This document shows, piece after piece, positions 54,251 to 64,000 of a stretch of 64,000 nt of DNA. Positions within the stretch are counted from its first letter, which is position 1; each line of letters begins with the position of its first letter. The position numbers were made by a program, and so were the translations under genes. The stretch spans positions 2,519,418 to 2,583,417 of the forward strand of contig CM032816.1 in assembly GCA_019155185.1 (NCBI GenBank), read 5' to 3'. Source of the DNA: Beaufortia kweichowensis. Its lineage: Eukaryota > Chordata > Actinopteri > Cypriniformes > Gastromyzontidae. The notes under the pieces are model-generated. The model had not been told where the DNA came from, did no database searches, and was given only the letters and a program-made list of their open reading frames with translations.

Positions 54251-54492
54251 TACACTCTTAAAAATAAAAGGTTCTTCACAGCGATGCCATAAAAAAGCCA
54301 TTTCTGGTTCCTCAAAGAACCATTCAGTCAAAGGTTTTTAAAAGAACCATTTATTTCTTACCTTCTCATTGGCTAAGAACCTTTTGTGCAACAGAAATGT
54401 TCTTTAAATGTAAAAGGTTCTTTGAGAAACCATTTAGCCAAAAATCCTTGTTCCTTGACATCGTGTAGCACCTTTATTTACTTAAGTGTGTA
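54251..54492. mobile_element. Non-autonomous inverted-repeat element (TACACTCTTAAAAATAAAAGGTTCTT family)
   Basis: The left end TACACTCTTAAAAATAAAAG is the inverse of the right end CACCTTTATTTACTTAAGTGTGTA with several mismatches. The interior is a succession of GGTTCTT/AAGAACC words in both orientations, so it folds on itself. This pattern is highly typical of a short DNA element common in cyprinids. It lies in the wwox last intron. Confidence 0.75.
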
Positions 54493-54649
54493 AGCTTTGG
54501 ACTTAAATCCAAATGACCGACAAGTGAAACTAGCTTAGTGACCAACAAAGACCAGCAAACCAGCCTAGTCTGGTTTCCAACGTTATTTAGAAATCTCCAC
54601 TGTGTTCTTCAAATGCCCTTGATCTTACCTCACACTGACAGAAATACAA

Positions 54650-54800
54650 CTCGAAGTTACCGTTAATTCTCCTCACAAACGTGCACATGCTTCATTACAG
54701 CGCGGCAGTGCTCGGCAGCGCTAATGCTTTCTGTAATGACGCGGTGTGAAGACTAGCGTGACTTCAGATTACCAGCGCTAATGAATGTGAAGTGGGATTT
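54650..54800. promoter_or_regulatory. Enhancer-like block in wwox intron
   Basis: Contains two similar modules, GGCAGCGCTAATGCTTTCTG and TTACCAGCGCTAATGAATG, sharing CAGCGCTAATG (about 54717 and 54773). Repeat-free otherwise. The repeated homeodomain-like core (GCTAATG) may reflect paired binding sites. Confidence 0.3.
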
Positions 54801-55139
54801 CAGTGCTGGCTAGCATGATGCCAAACAACAGACTGAAATAAACCCGAATCCTTTTTCCGAAACTGCTTTAGAAAGTTTCCAAAGTCTTCCTAGAGATGAA
54901 CACATGCTTCAATCCCAGCAGTCCCATATTAGCGCTGCACAAATTGAATAGGGCTAACCCAGAACTATCTAGCTAGCTTAAGAGATTTTATTACTGTAAT
55001 CGCTATCTGAATTACAGCTTAACTCAGATACGCTCCCCATACAGACGGCCAGATTGTTCAATTGGGGTTAGTACATGTGGTTTATTAGAAGTTTGAACTC
55101 GGAATACATTCCCATCAACCTTTCTCACATGCATCCTCA

Positions 55140-55460
55140 CTAAATATAGATTTGTGATTGATCCATTGAGGCTCATGGCTGAAATACCATTTCCTTTCCC
55201 TTTTAGCAGTGGGACAATAATGGGGTTTCTAACCGCGAGCCTCCTGCTTTGGTGTATTTAGCTGTGGGAGATAGTGAGATTGGATTGTCAGACTAAACAA
55301 GAGAACATGGATCTTATTGCCGTTACGCTGAACCTCGTGGCACTTGACCCTGATGGCTCTTTTGGGTTGATAAGCTGTATGATAAAACACATTAACATGC
55401 CGGGCAAGGAACCGCTCGCATTTATCAAAGCCCAGCCCAGACAAAGAAGAAAGTAAGACA
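55140..55460. promoter_or_regulatory. Candidate developmental enhancer in wwox intron
   Basis: Repeat-free with GGGACAATAATGGGG (SOX-like), GGATTGTCAGACTAAAC, TTATTGCCGTTACGC, GTTGATAAGCTGTATGATAAAAC (GATA-like) and TTTATCAAAGCCCAGCCC (a perfect ATCAAAG TCF/LEF site). Frames of 60-70 codons are open on both strands but lack splice sites. Enhancers for MAF are plausible here because the last wwox intron lies next to maf; this is inference. Confidence 0.35.
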
Positions 55461-58280
55461 GCTACTTACAGTTAAATCACTGGTGGCCAAGCTTTTATAT
55501 CTGATATCAAACCAACACGGTATCAAAATTAAGAGCATGAGACCCAACTTTATAGAAAATGACTAACATGGTCATTCTGGTTTTCAACTGTTCTTAAGTA
55601 ACCAACATTTCACCACGCAATAAACACAATGTTGTGTTTATCCTCGTTACAAGGGAACCTGTATTTAATGTTGTCTAGGTTGTGTTTTTTTACTTGTTTT
55701 TACAATGAAGGCAATGTTTCCAGCTGAACTTCCACCGAGAGGCAGATGAGAAATAGTTTGATTGGACATGTTGCCTTTGATGTCAAAAACAAAACGTTTT
55801 GGAAGATGGTAATTTATCTCTGCTTTTTCTGATGTGCTCCAGAATTATGACCCATTTTTGGGTTCTGCTCACCAGTCGATAACCACTATATTAAAACAAT
55901 TACAGAAAAAAACCCAGTAAATTAAAAATGTAGAATAAGATGTCAGTTTCTCACTGTACATGTAATAAAATTTCAAAAAGTACTATTTATTTAATCTTTT
56001 CTGCAGCAATACTGACAACCAAACCAAAGCCATTCAAATAAAAATTTATACAAATAAAAAAATAAACATAATAAATCAAATCATTCAAAGGTCCTGCAAT
56101 AAGCCTGTTTCCAATGTGAATATCTAAAGTCTTCCTGTATCAACGGCAATCATGCAAAAGATCCAAATAAATAAATTGCTTAGCAATAAATTCTTTAGCA
56201 TTAATCTCTTCCATGTAAACCAGTTGTGACCGCAACAAGCGGTGATCGTCAGTAAATTCTATAGGTGATTTCTGTTTATGCAAATGAGTCACTGGATAGC
56301 CCCACCCACAGCGGAATCTCATTGGTCCTAAATCCCTCTTCACATAATTGTATATTAACATCAATGGTGTTCATTGCATCTGGTTAGGATGTGGCGTACG
56401 AGTAGTTCCTTTCATCAGGCCGTGACCAAGCGTTGAAACGTTTTAAATGAGTGCAGTACATGTCCCACAGAATACACACCTGCTGATATTTGACTGTATC
56501 TAATGTACAAATTGTGATTTCCTCCACTTTTACCATCAGTATTAAAGTCCTGTGCTGACTGAACATTCATAGTTGGCGGATGTAGTTTTTTGCTGTGATC
56601 TAGTACCCCAGTTTTCCTGTAACTCTGCGTGCTGGTGTCTTTCTCCAAAACACTCATTTGCTGTGCTCACGAGTATCTGTGATATAGAGCATCACATTGT
56701 AATCGGCAGACAGAATAACTTGACAAAGCGGGTTATGACCTCACTGGGTATAAGTAATATCCATTTGTTTCTAGAAAGGTTGTGTTCAATTTTCTGTCAT
56801 TCCTGCATGCGATAGGTTTAAAAACCGCTGTAAAGTCTTTCATTATTGATCTCATGTTGTCGTGAGACACATCTGTCCAGCTCTACAGTTGATTCTTCTG
56901 TGTTGTACATACATCTGTAAATATCTAACAGCTATGCATGCCGACACTCTAGAAGTTGGTTTCAGGTACTTTTATAATCAAAATCGCATATGGCATGTGC
57001 TAAAACAAAAAAAAAAGAATTGAATAAAGAATAAGAAGCATAATAAAATGATTGGTCAAATAATCATAAACCGATGTAGAAAATTGTGATTATTATTTAT
57101 CTTGTCTTTTTTTTGTTTTCTAGCTGTTATATGCAGTTATGTCTTCGGCTATCATCCCCACTGTTTTTCTCATGTTTCTTGTTATCCTTTGGACATTTTT
57201 TTGTGAAAGGGTTGAGGCAAACACGATATCAAACTCAATAGTGATATCGAGTTGGGGGGTGGGGGTGATCAATTATAACGGTCTGAATATCTGATCATGG
57301 CCCTATATTTCAGCAAACCTCATTTCTATGAAGAACACAACTGATACACAATGTCTGGTGTATCTTGTGTATACAAAATTAAAAGTTGTATTATTGTTGT
57401 TTTTGCTTCCTGGTTGTAAAACTCAACAGCAAGAGCTAAACTAAAAAAAACAAACAAATATGTTTTATTTTAACATATCTATTGTTTCTTGCACATATTA
57501 TGAAATGTTTCTCTCACTATTTAAACTATAAGGTATCTAAATGTCAGTATATGGCCATGCAGTGATTGACATTAAACTCAAGAATATTGTGATCAGTTTT
57601 GCCTCAGCCCTATGCAATGACGTGGACATTTATAACAAATCCAGAGACTATTCTATGAAGTTCATGGATCCGGTGGAGGAAAGGGACTGTTTTTTTAGGA
57701 ATGTTTATTTCCAATTCATGACGATCATGATAGTTGGAGGTATCTGATTTTTAACCTGTGCTAAAGATATTTTAAATTTAATAAATAATCATTGTAACAA
57801 GATTGGTGGTGGTTTGGTTCTTTTATATATTGTGTTTTTTAGTGTATGTACACATCTTAAATGACTTTCTACAATTCATCACACTAAACCTGACAATAGT
57901 CCTATAAAACGACTTTAACACTTTCTAGAAGGTTAAAATGATTTATACTGTACAATATACTGTACTTTACATAACTTGTAACTTGTTACTTTACATAAAT
58001 TGGGTACGGATTAGTCTTCCATTATTTTTTTTATACCAACAATTCGTCTGAATTCTATAAAATAATAAAATCACGGTTTTAATTTGATATGTCTATGAAC
58101 ATGATTGCAAAATTTAAAGTATAAATAATAAAATAATTTTAAATCTGAAGCCATATATGGACAAATAGCATTTTGTGAAAGTTAAATGCCTAAATTCACT
58201 GACTTTTATATATATATATATAAAAATATATAAACAATATTTCACCTTTTAGGGGAGTTTTAAATCTCTCATGTTTTCCA

Positions 58281-58464
58281 TACACTGTAAAAAAAATATG
58301 TGATCAATAAGTAATGGCAACTTATGTTTTTACATGACTTTAACTCAAAATAAGCTTTGAATATTTCCAACAATTTGTATCTTTTTATAACATACAGCAA
58401 TGACTTGTACAGCCAATTTGATTATACTTACAAATTTAAGGCAGCAACATTTTTTTGCAGTGTA
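58281..58464. mobile_element. Short inverted-repeat (MITE-like) element, TACACTGTAAAA family
   Basis: The left end TACACTGTAAAAAAAATATG and the right end CATTTTTTTGCAGTGTA are near-perfect inverted repeats. The 184-bp interior is AT-rich and non-coding. Related to 5562-5755 by its termini. Confidence 0.7.
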
Positions 58465-59529
58465 TTTGTGGCACCACTTGATACTTCTACAAATAATTTC
58501 CAGAACTATTTGGAAAAGTGACAGCGACAGACTTTGACAAATCTTGTTAGTTTAGTTGTCTGACCCTCTCAACCCCCCAACCAAACTGCAAAAAGTCAAA
58601 GCTCTGCCACAAAAGACTAAAACCCCAATCCTGGCAACATTTCCGTAGCTTTCTCTTTCTTTATTTCATTTCTCTCTCTCCTCTCTCTCTCCATCTGTTT
58701 TTCTCTCTTTGCTGCTCTTTTTGTTTACCTTAGCATTCAGCGGTGGTGCTCTCAGCGAGCTGACAGCTCATCTGAGCGTGCTCCAGCCAGCTGTGAGGGG
58801 GACACTGGGTAAAGAGTAAACAGCCGCGATGGCCATTCTTTCTGCCCAATGAACCGCCGAAGAGAGGATTTACACCACAAAACACACTTCACAAACTCTG
58901 AACGCACACACACCTCCACGGCCCGTGGTCCGAGAAACAGAGGAATAATGGTATTTTCAGAGCGCAGGGGCTAGGATTGAACCATCCCCTCTCCGGAGGT
59001 GTTCTGGAAACATGTACATAGAGTCAAAGAGCAAACAGAGCCGGCACAGATGAAGCAGGCAGACAACAATATTGTACTTCTGCTCTACACTGAAAATGAA
59101 GAAAAAGATCAGGATGTCAAGGTAAACTGGAGGTCAAGGCACAGGAAAAATTTAACTGCAAGAGGGAAAAAACTGTAGGATTACAAATTAGATGCAAACA
59201 AAATACTTTCAGCATATAATCGCTTTGATATCAGAAAGCGATCCAATCGAAAGCATGTAAAGTAATTATTTTTTTACCTTTATTAGTGGTGTATTTTAAG
59301 GCAGATGTCACCGTGACTATTGCTCAAATTCAGGGATAATAATCCTAAGTATTAAACATCAGGTTTTACTCATTAACGCACGGATGATACTTTGAGCAAC
59401 ACAACACAACTGAAGAACATCCGCTAACCACTAACAATACTATCATTTGTACGATATGAATAAAATAGGACTTCACGACTATCATTGTCCTCTAACCAAC
59501 GAGAACCTTTCTCCTCTCTTCACATACAG

Positions 59530-59870
59530 AACAGGATGGTAAAGGATGATCAATGTGCATGTAGGACTGCCGGTGAATGAGACTTGATTATTACACTCTC
59601 GTATTCTTTTGTCAGGGCCATAAGGAAGCAGGACCTTGCCCCACCACATGCATTAAATCCTATTAAAATCGCCTTCATTACAGCAGAGGCCTGTGTGTAA
59701 TGGAATGGGGAAAGGCGCCCTCCGTCTCCCACGAGTCTCGTTCTACTGATGGTGGAGCCCATTCCCACAAACCCATTCTCACTCTCTCAAGGGTGAGTAA
59801 TAACATTCATGTTGGTGAGGTGTGCCGAGCAGAGCGGCCCATGTAGATTTCCACAGCCTTAGGACAACCA
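59530..59870. promoter_or_regulatory. Candidate developmental enhancer in wwox intron
   Basis: A 340-bp repeat-free block of even composition between AT-rich flanks. Notable words: GAGACTTGATTATTACACTC, CATAAGGAAGCAGGACC (ETS-like), CCACCACATGCATTAAATCC, ATTAAAATCGCCTTCATTAC and AAGGGTGAGTAATAACATTC. It ends at a poly-T/(TTTG)n tract (59886 onward). By appearance it is one of the most CNE-like stretches in the window, but sequence conservation could not be checked. Confidence 0.38.
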
Positions 59871-60017
59871 GCTGTAGATGAGATTTTTTTTTTTTGTTTG
59901 TTTGTTTGTTAGATATATATATTAATCCCTTGCGATTAATACAAAGCACATGCTTAAATGCAATTTATACATAAAAAACAGAAGATTTGAGCCTAATCAC
60001 TTTGTTATTAAATGTCC

Positions 60018-61462
60018 CTGCACTCTAAACCCAGATTTTGTATTAATGAAACATTTTAAGTGGTCTTGTGGTTTTTAAAAAAAACGTTGTCACTACTAAA
60101 TCTAATTAGTTGTTTGCACTATTCAGGTGAAATATTAAGTGCAATGATCATGTTAAGTAGAGACAACTTAGTATGTTACGCTTCTGTAAGGGGGGGGGCC
60201 TATTGAAACAGGTCGTGACGTGAGCAGCAGAGCGCTGTCTGAAGAGTGCTGGTCTTTGGCGTGCAAAACCTGGAGTTTTGAAAGCAGCTTGAAAAGGTGA
60301 GTGTCTAATCTATAGAAATCTTTATGACAAAAATAATTACCCTAAAACAGTTGTTAGTTAAACGTTAATAAGTTAATCGTTAATAAGTTAATGTTGTGTT
60401 AATGTGACGATCGATACTAGTTTTTTTTCTTTTCTGCCGGTTCACAGTTTAACATTTAAATGAGCTATTTCTGTCAGGTCAAATTTGACAAGGTCAGCCA
60501 GTGTGTTTCTACATGTTCACAGTTTACCTACAACGTTTGTATTTCGTTGGCATAAGGTTTTTTTCATATAACAGCGTGTGTATGCATATATATATACTTG
60601 TCGCTAACGCTAGCATATGTGTCCTTTATTAAGATAACCGTTCAAAAATATTTCATAAAGTTTCTTTTGATACTTAATTTTTTGTTTTGTTTGTTTATAG
60701 TAGTAACTTAAACTGTTTAAAAGATGTAGTCATTAGTAGATGTTCAGTAACAGTGGAATTGTATCTGCAAGTGATTTGCTAATCTAAAAGTTTTCTTCTG
60801 CTCTGTTTTCACAGGTGCTTTTGAAGATGCAGCTGAAGTGTTCTGGATGTTAAAACTGCATATTGTTGCTCTATTGATACAAGTTAACAGTTGTCAACTC
60901 AAAAGTTGTCAACAGTTTGTGCGGGTATGTGTGCATGTGTTGTCTTTTCACTTTATTTTCATCCAGTTTAATGCTTGTCTGCATATTGTTGAATAATGTA
61001 TGTTCCTCTAAACAATTTACAATTGTTAACATGCAAAAAAAGTTTAAGAGGTTGAGTACATTTGCAGTGTTACCTGTTTTTTGTCAACAATAATAATAAA
61101 AAATAAAAAAATTGAAATGTTGTTTAATTTCTTTGAGATTTTATTTATTAATTCAGTCCAAGTAGTATCATTTAAATTATAAGACATTACTTAAATATAA
61201 CATTTATTTCTACTTAAAATCATTTGTTTAACTTAATAGTTATTTTATAAAATGTATGCTCAAAACATTAATAATGTGAACTAATGAATTTCAGTAAAGA
61301 CTACTAATGTAAACTTGATTTGTCTACTGCACCGCTTAAAATTCTATGTTCATACAACTTAACCTGTTTAGTTTCATCCTGTGTAAAAACTAAAATTGTT
61401 TAGTGCAACGGGTTTCCACGCAATTTTCTAGTAATGTCAACTAATCCGGGTTAAGAGTGTGG
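60018..61462. mobile_element. 1.4-kb non-autonomous DNA element with spliced-transcript-like interior
   Basis: CACTCTAAACCCAGATT at the left (60021) and AATCCGGGTTAAGAGTG at the right (to 61459) are inverted repeats matching at 15 of 17 positions, and the subterminal regions (TAATTAGTTGTTTGCACT against AGTGCAACGGGTTTCC) are also partly inverted. Inside is a GC-richer exon-like part (about 60190-60297) ending AAAAG|GTGAGTGTC. About 0.5 kb later, TTTTCACAG|GTGCTTTTGAAG could act as an acceptor. No open frame of note exists, so if transcribed the product would be non-coding. A G9 run sits at 60191-60199. Confidence 0.55.
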
Positions 61463-63244
61463 TTTTATTGTGCATAATCAATAACAGTCTAGATTTAGGT
61501 CTACAAATGGTCTACAAACTGTTTTATACAAATGTACTAGACAATCTAGGCCTCACCATTCAACTTAGTTTAAGTAACTAAAGCCAGACAGGTATAAAAA
61601 ATATTTCTGTGAAGGATAGTTTTTGAAAGGAGACTATTTCACTGTTATTTTTAGTAAACAAATAGACAAAAAATATGTTTGTCCACAGAAAAGTAGTCAC
61701 ACTGCAAAAAAGAGATATTAATACTTTGTCAAATATTCTAATTTAAAAATCCTGCTTTACTTATGTGTAGGTTAAACAGTAAATAAGTAAAACAAAACAT
61801 CTTGTGTGAATGTGAACAGAAATGGGTCCTTTGTAAAAATGTAGCTTTTTAAGTACTCTTCATATTAATTCAACTCAAATAAAGAAAAGTGGTCGTTATT
61901 AATAAGAATATGAATGTGTTTATTTAGGACTGATTATATTTTCAAATAACAAGTTAAAATCCCTTGATAAACTACAAAACAGGTTACTACAGTACTTTAG
62001 TTTAATAAACTAAATAATAACATAAAAATAACGTAAACTTAGCATGTTTCACATTCACACATGTACATTATAAGTAAACCGTTTTCAGATGGTTTCGGTG
62101 TTGTTTGCTTTACGGTTCGGTTTGCTCCAGTTCACATGTCAAAATTCTAAGAATCCCTGAAATGAAAGTGTGAAAACACAATCTGACCACCGTTTTGACA
62201 CAGAGGTGGACAGAAGGATTGAGAGAAAGGTTACGGTGCTGTAAGTAATAGCCAATCACCATGAAAGACTCTCTTCTCCTTTCAAAACAAAGTGCTGCTC
62301 GTCGTCAAGTCGAAAAAAACACAGAAAGTGAGAGAAGTGAAATCAGACACAGTGTAAGAAATGGAGAGAGCAGGGAAATAAACACAGTTCAAGTGGCAAT
62401 CGTTCACCAGCCCATCCCTCTCGCGCAAACAGGAGAACATCGCCCGTCGTGGACCCCGCTTTCTGATAAGATCAAGTGCGTGTCAGCCGTCACACTCCAG
62501 CTCGAGATGAACGCGTAGGGAGGGCGGGAAGGAGCGGCAATAGAAGGGGAGGGGTGAACGAACGTGGGGGTATTAGGACACGAAGCACCCAGGGGGAAAA
62601 CGACTCGACTCGGAAGGACTTGTGCAGCCACTGTGAAACTATCTGGCTTTTATCTTTCGGAAGGACTTCCGAGGTGATCCGAAGAACGCAATTATTTTCA
62701 GCTAATAAAAGCAACATATGCTAAGACAATAAAAGTCCTTATTGGACATCTATTCATTAAAATGAGAGCTGTAAAAAGAGAAGAACTTTTGCACGGGGAC
62801 GGGATTTAAAACGAATCAGAAAATCAGCTTAAAGCTCGCCGTTCGGCTACGCTCCGAAATGAGCTGAATAAAACATAAGAGGGGTGTGGGTTTATTGGGC
62901 GTACTCTGCGCTTTCAAAGATCTTTGAAGGAGGGAGAAATTGGCAGCTATTTAACCCTGCTCATTCATTTCCGCGGAACGTAATGACTACGGGTCACAGG
63001 AATAAAGGAAATCTCGGCGGAAAAAAAATCCGGTTTGGTTGTGACTGCGGGTCTTTGGAGTTTGATAAAAGAGCTTAGAAGTCTCTCGCCCTCTGCACCT
63101 GTGTCCACTTCAAAAACCTCTGCTCATTTGTTCCCCTTCGGTTAGATGTGATTATGTTCTTTCCAAAAGAATATGTTAAAGTATTGCTGTAGGTATGAGC
63201 TGATGATATTTGAGGAGTATTTGAAAGCAGTTTAATAGCAGACT

Positions 63245-63366
63245 AGTGACAGTGCCGTGTTTCTGAACTGGTAAAACGCTTTGTAACACTACGGTTATGG
63301 GTTTGAACCCCAGAAAAAAATAGTGCAGGTCAGCTGAATGCATTAATGCCAAACTACTGTAAATAC
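63245..63366 (+). mobile_element. Decayed tRNA-derived SINE relic
   Basis: TTCTGAACTGGTAAAACGC resembles a degenerate A box (TAGCTCAGTGGTAGAGC type), and 30 bases on GGGTTTGAACCCC is a B box with one change from GGTTCGAA. CTGAATGCATTAATGC and ACTGTAAAT downstream resemble the body of common cyprinid SINEs. No target-site duplication is recognisable, so this is an old copy. Confidence 0.5.
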
Positions 63367-64000
63367 AGTATGAGTATTTTGTAAAATTGTGATTAAACTG
63401 TGACATCACATTCACATTATGTATTGCCTCTTAATCATCTAGAAATCCGATTTAAAATGTATCTCTTAATTATAAGATTTTACTTCTATATTTGTCCAGC
63501 ACCATATTGTTGCACACTATACAGTACTGTATCCCACAATGCAATTCACTTGATCTGACCTCACATTAGATTGTGATTTATCATAATAATAACAGCCATA
63601 AGGATTCATTATTTAGATTTTTTTGAAAATTCATACTAGTTTTAAGTAACAGTAGCCACAATTTTGTGTAAGCAGCAGACCAGTTTTGGTTTCTGAACAT
63701 AGCCTCTAGTTTTAGGCCACAGGCTCCTGCACGGGTTTGTGTGTTATTAGTGCGCCTGATGGTTGTGTAATGGAGGTGTCGGGCCGGAAGCGAGCAGCTC
63801 AGAGTCCCAGTCAAGCTCAGCTTAGCTCAGCTAAGTCAAGCCCAGCAGAACACAGGTGGATTAATAAGGCCAAAGACAGGTGCACTCTCCTCCAGTGCAC
63901 CCACCTCTCTAATTGGTCTCATAAGACTGCCTGTGCTCAGAGACTGAGACTGCTGTCCTGAAGAATTCCTTCACTCCCGAACACGCACACACACCTGTGA

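Larger units (their letters stand above)
51564..64000 (-). other. Last intron of wwox (3' part)
   Basis: Everything upstream of the wwox terminal exon on its own strand is intronic up to the right edge; the donor site is not in the window. No further coding exon with a good frame and splice sites was found. In other vertebrates this intron is extremely large. It contains several inverted-repeat elements, a decayed SINE and enhancer-like segments, listed separately. Remaining parts (51737-54250, 55461-58280, 61463-63244) show only AT-rich unique-looking sequence, apart from a more CpG-rich patch at about 62.4-63.1 kb. Confidence 0.85.

Noticed and set aside
61686..61800. Possible further inverted-repeat element starting CACACTGCAAAAAAGAG.
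   Set aside because: Only one end is recognisable. No matching right terminus was found, so it is not listed as an element.
62240..63100. CpG-richer stretch considered as an internal promoter in the wwox intron.
   Set aside because: The CpG enrichment is modest and patchy, with no TATA box, initiator context or downstream donor-bearing first exon that could support a promoter call.

Overview
This is vertebrate genomic DNA, almost certainly from a cyprinid-type teleost. It is AT-rich and mostly non-coding. It carries several repeat families typical of cyprinid genomes: an Angel-type palindromic element, short elements ending in TACACTGTAAAA or TACACTCTTAAAAATAAA, a tRNA-derived SINE, and long CT/GA microsatellites. 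There are no operons, no prokaryotic genes and no long open reading frame that looks like a real single-exon gene.

One coding exon is certain. It is the terminal exon of wwox (WW domain-containing oxidoreductase), on the minus strand at 51372-51563. Everything to its right (51564-64000) is therefore the last intron of wwox, which is very large in other vertebrates. Just left of it, on the plus strand, lies a probable terminal exon (50351-50435). It encodes a 27-residue tail and has a good acceptor. In mammals the neighbour that converges on WWOX is MAF, whose long isoform is made by splicing from AT|GTGA at the short-form stop to a distant exon that adds a tail of about 30 residues. The phase here fits that splice exactly. 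I therefore propose that this is the alternative last exon of maf, with the intronless main maf exon beyond the left edge of the window. This is an inference from phase, position and synteny, not a proven identity.

Layout: 1-50350 is non-coding, either a long maf intron or the maf-wwox gene desert. It holds one isolated exon-like segment (5424-5491), a solo-LTR-like relic (about 4.2-4.5 kb), CT/GA tracts at 3.2, 7.0, 10.7 and 22.5-23.1 kb, several inverted-repeat elements, a tRNA-derived SINE with a perfect 15-bp target duplication (46818-47038), and stretches dense in homeodomain, POU, SOX and GATA motifs that look like developmental enhancers. 50351-51563 is the convergent 3'-end zone of the two genes. 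51564-64000 is wwox intron, with more enhancer-like blocks (54.7, 55.2 and 59.6 kb), three inverted-repeat elements (one of about 1.4 kb with an exon-intron-exon-like interior) and a decayed SINE.

No novel multi-gene system is visible. The parts most worth following up are the putative maf tail exon, the possible sense-antisense overlap of the two 3' ends, the enhancer-like blocks, and the 1.4-kb element.
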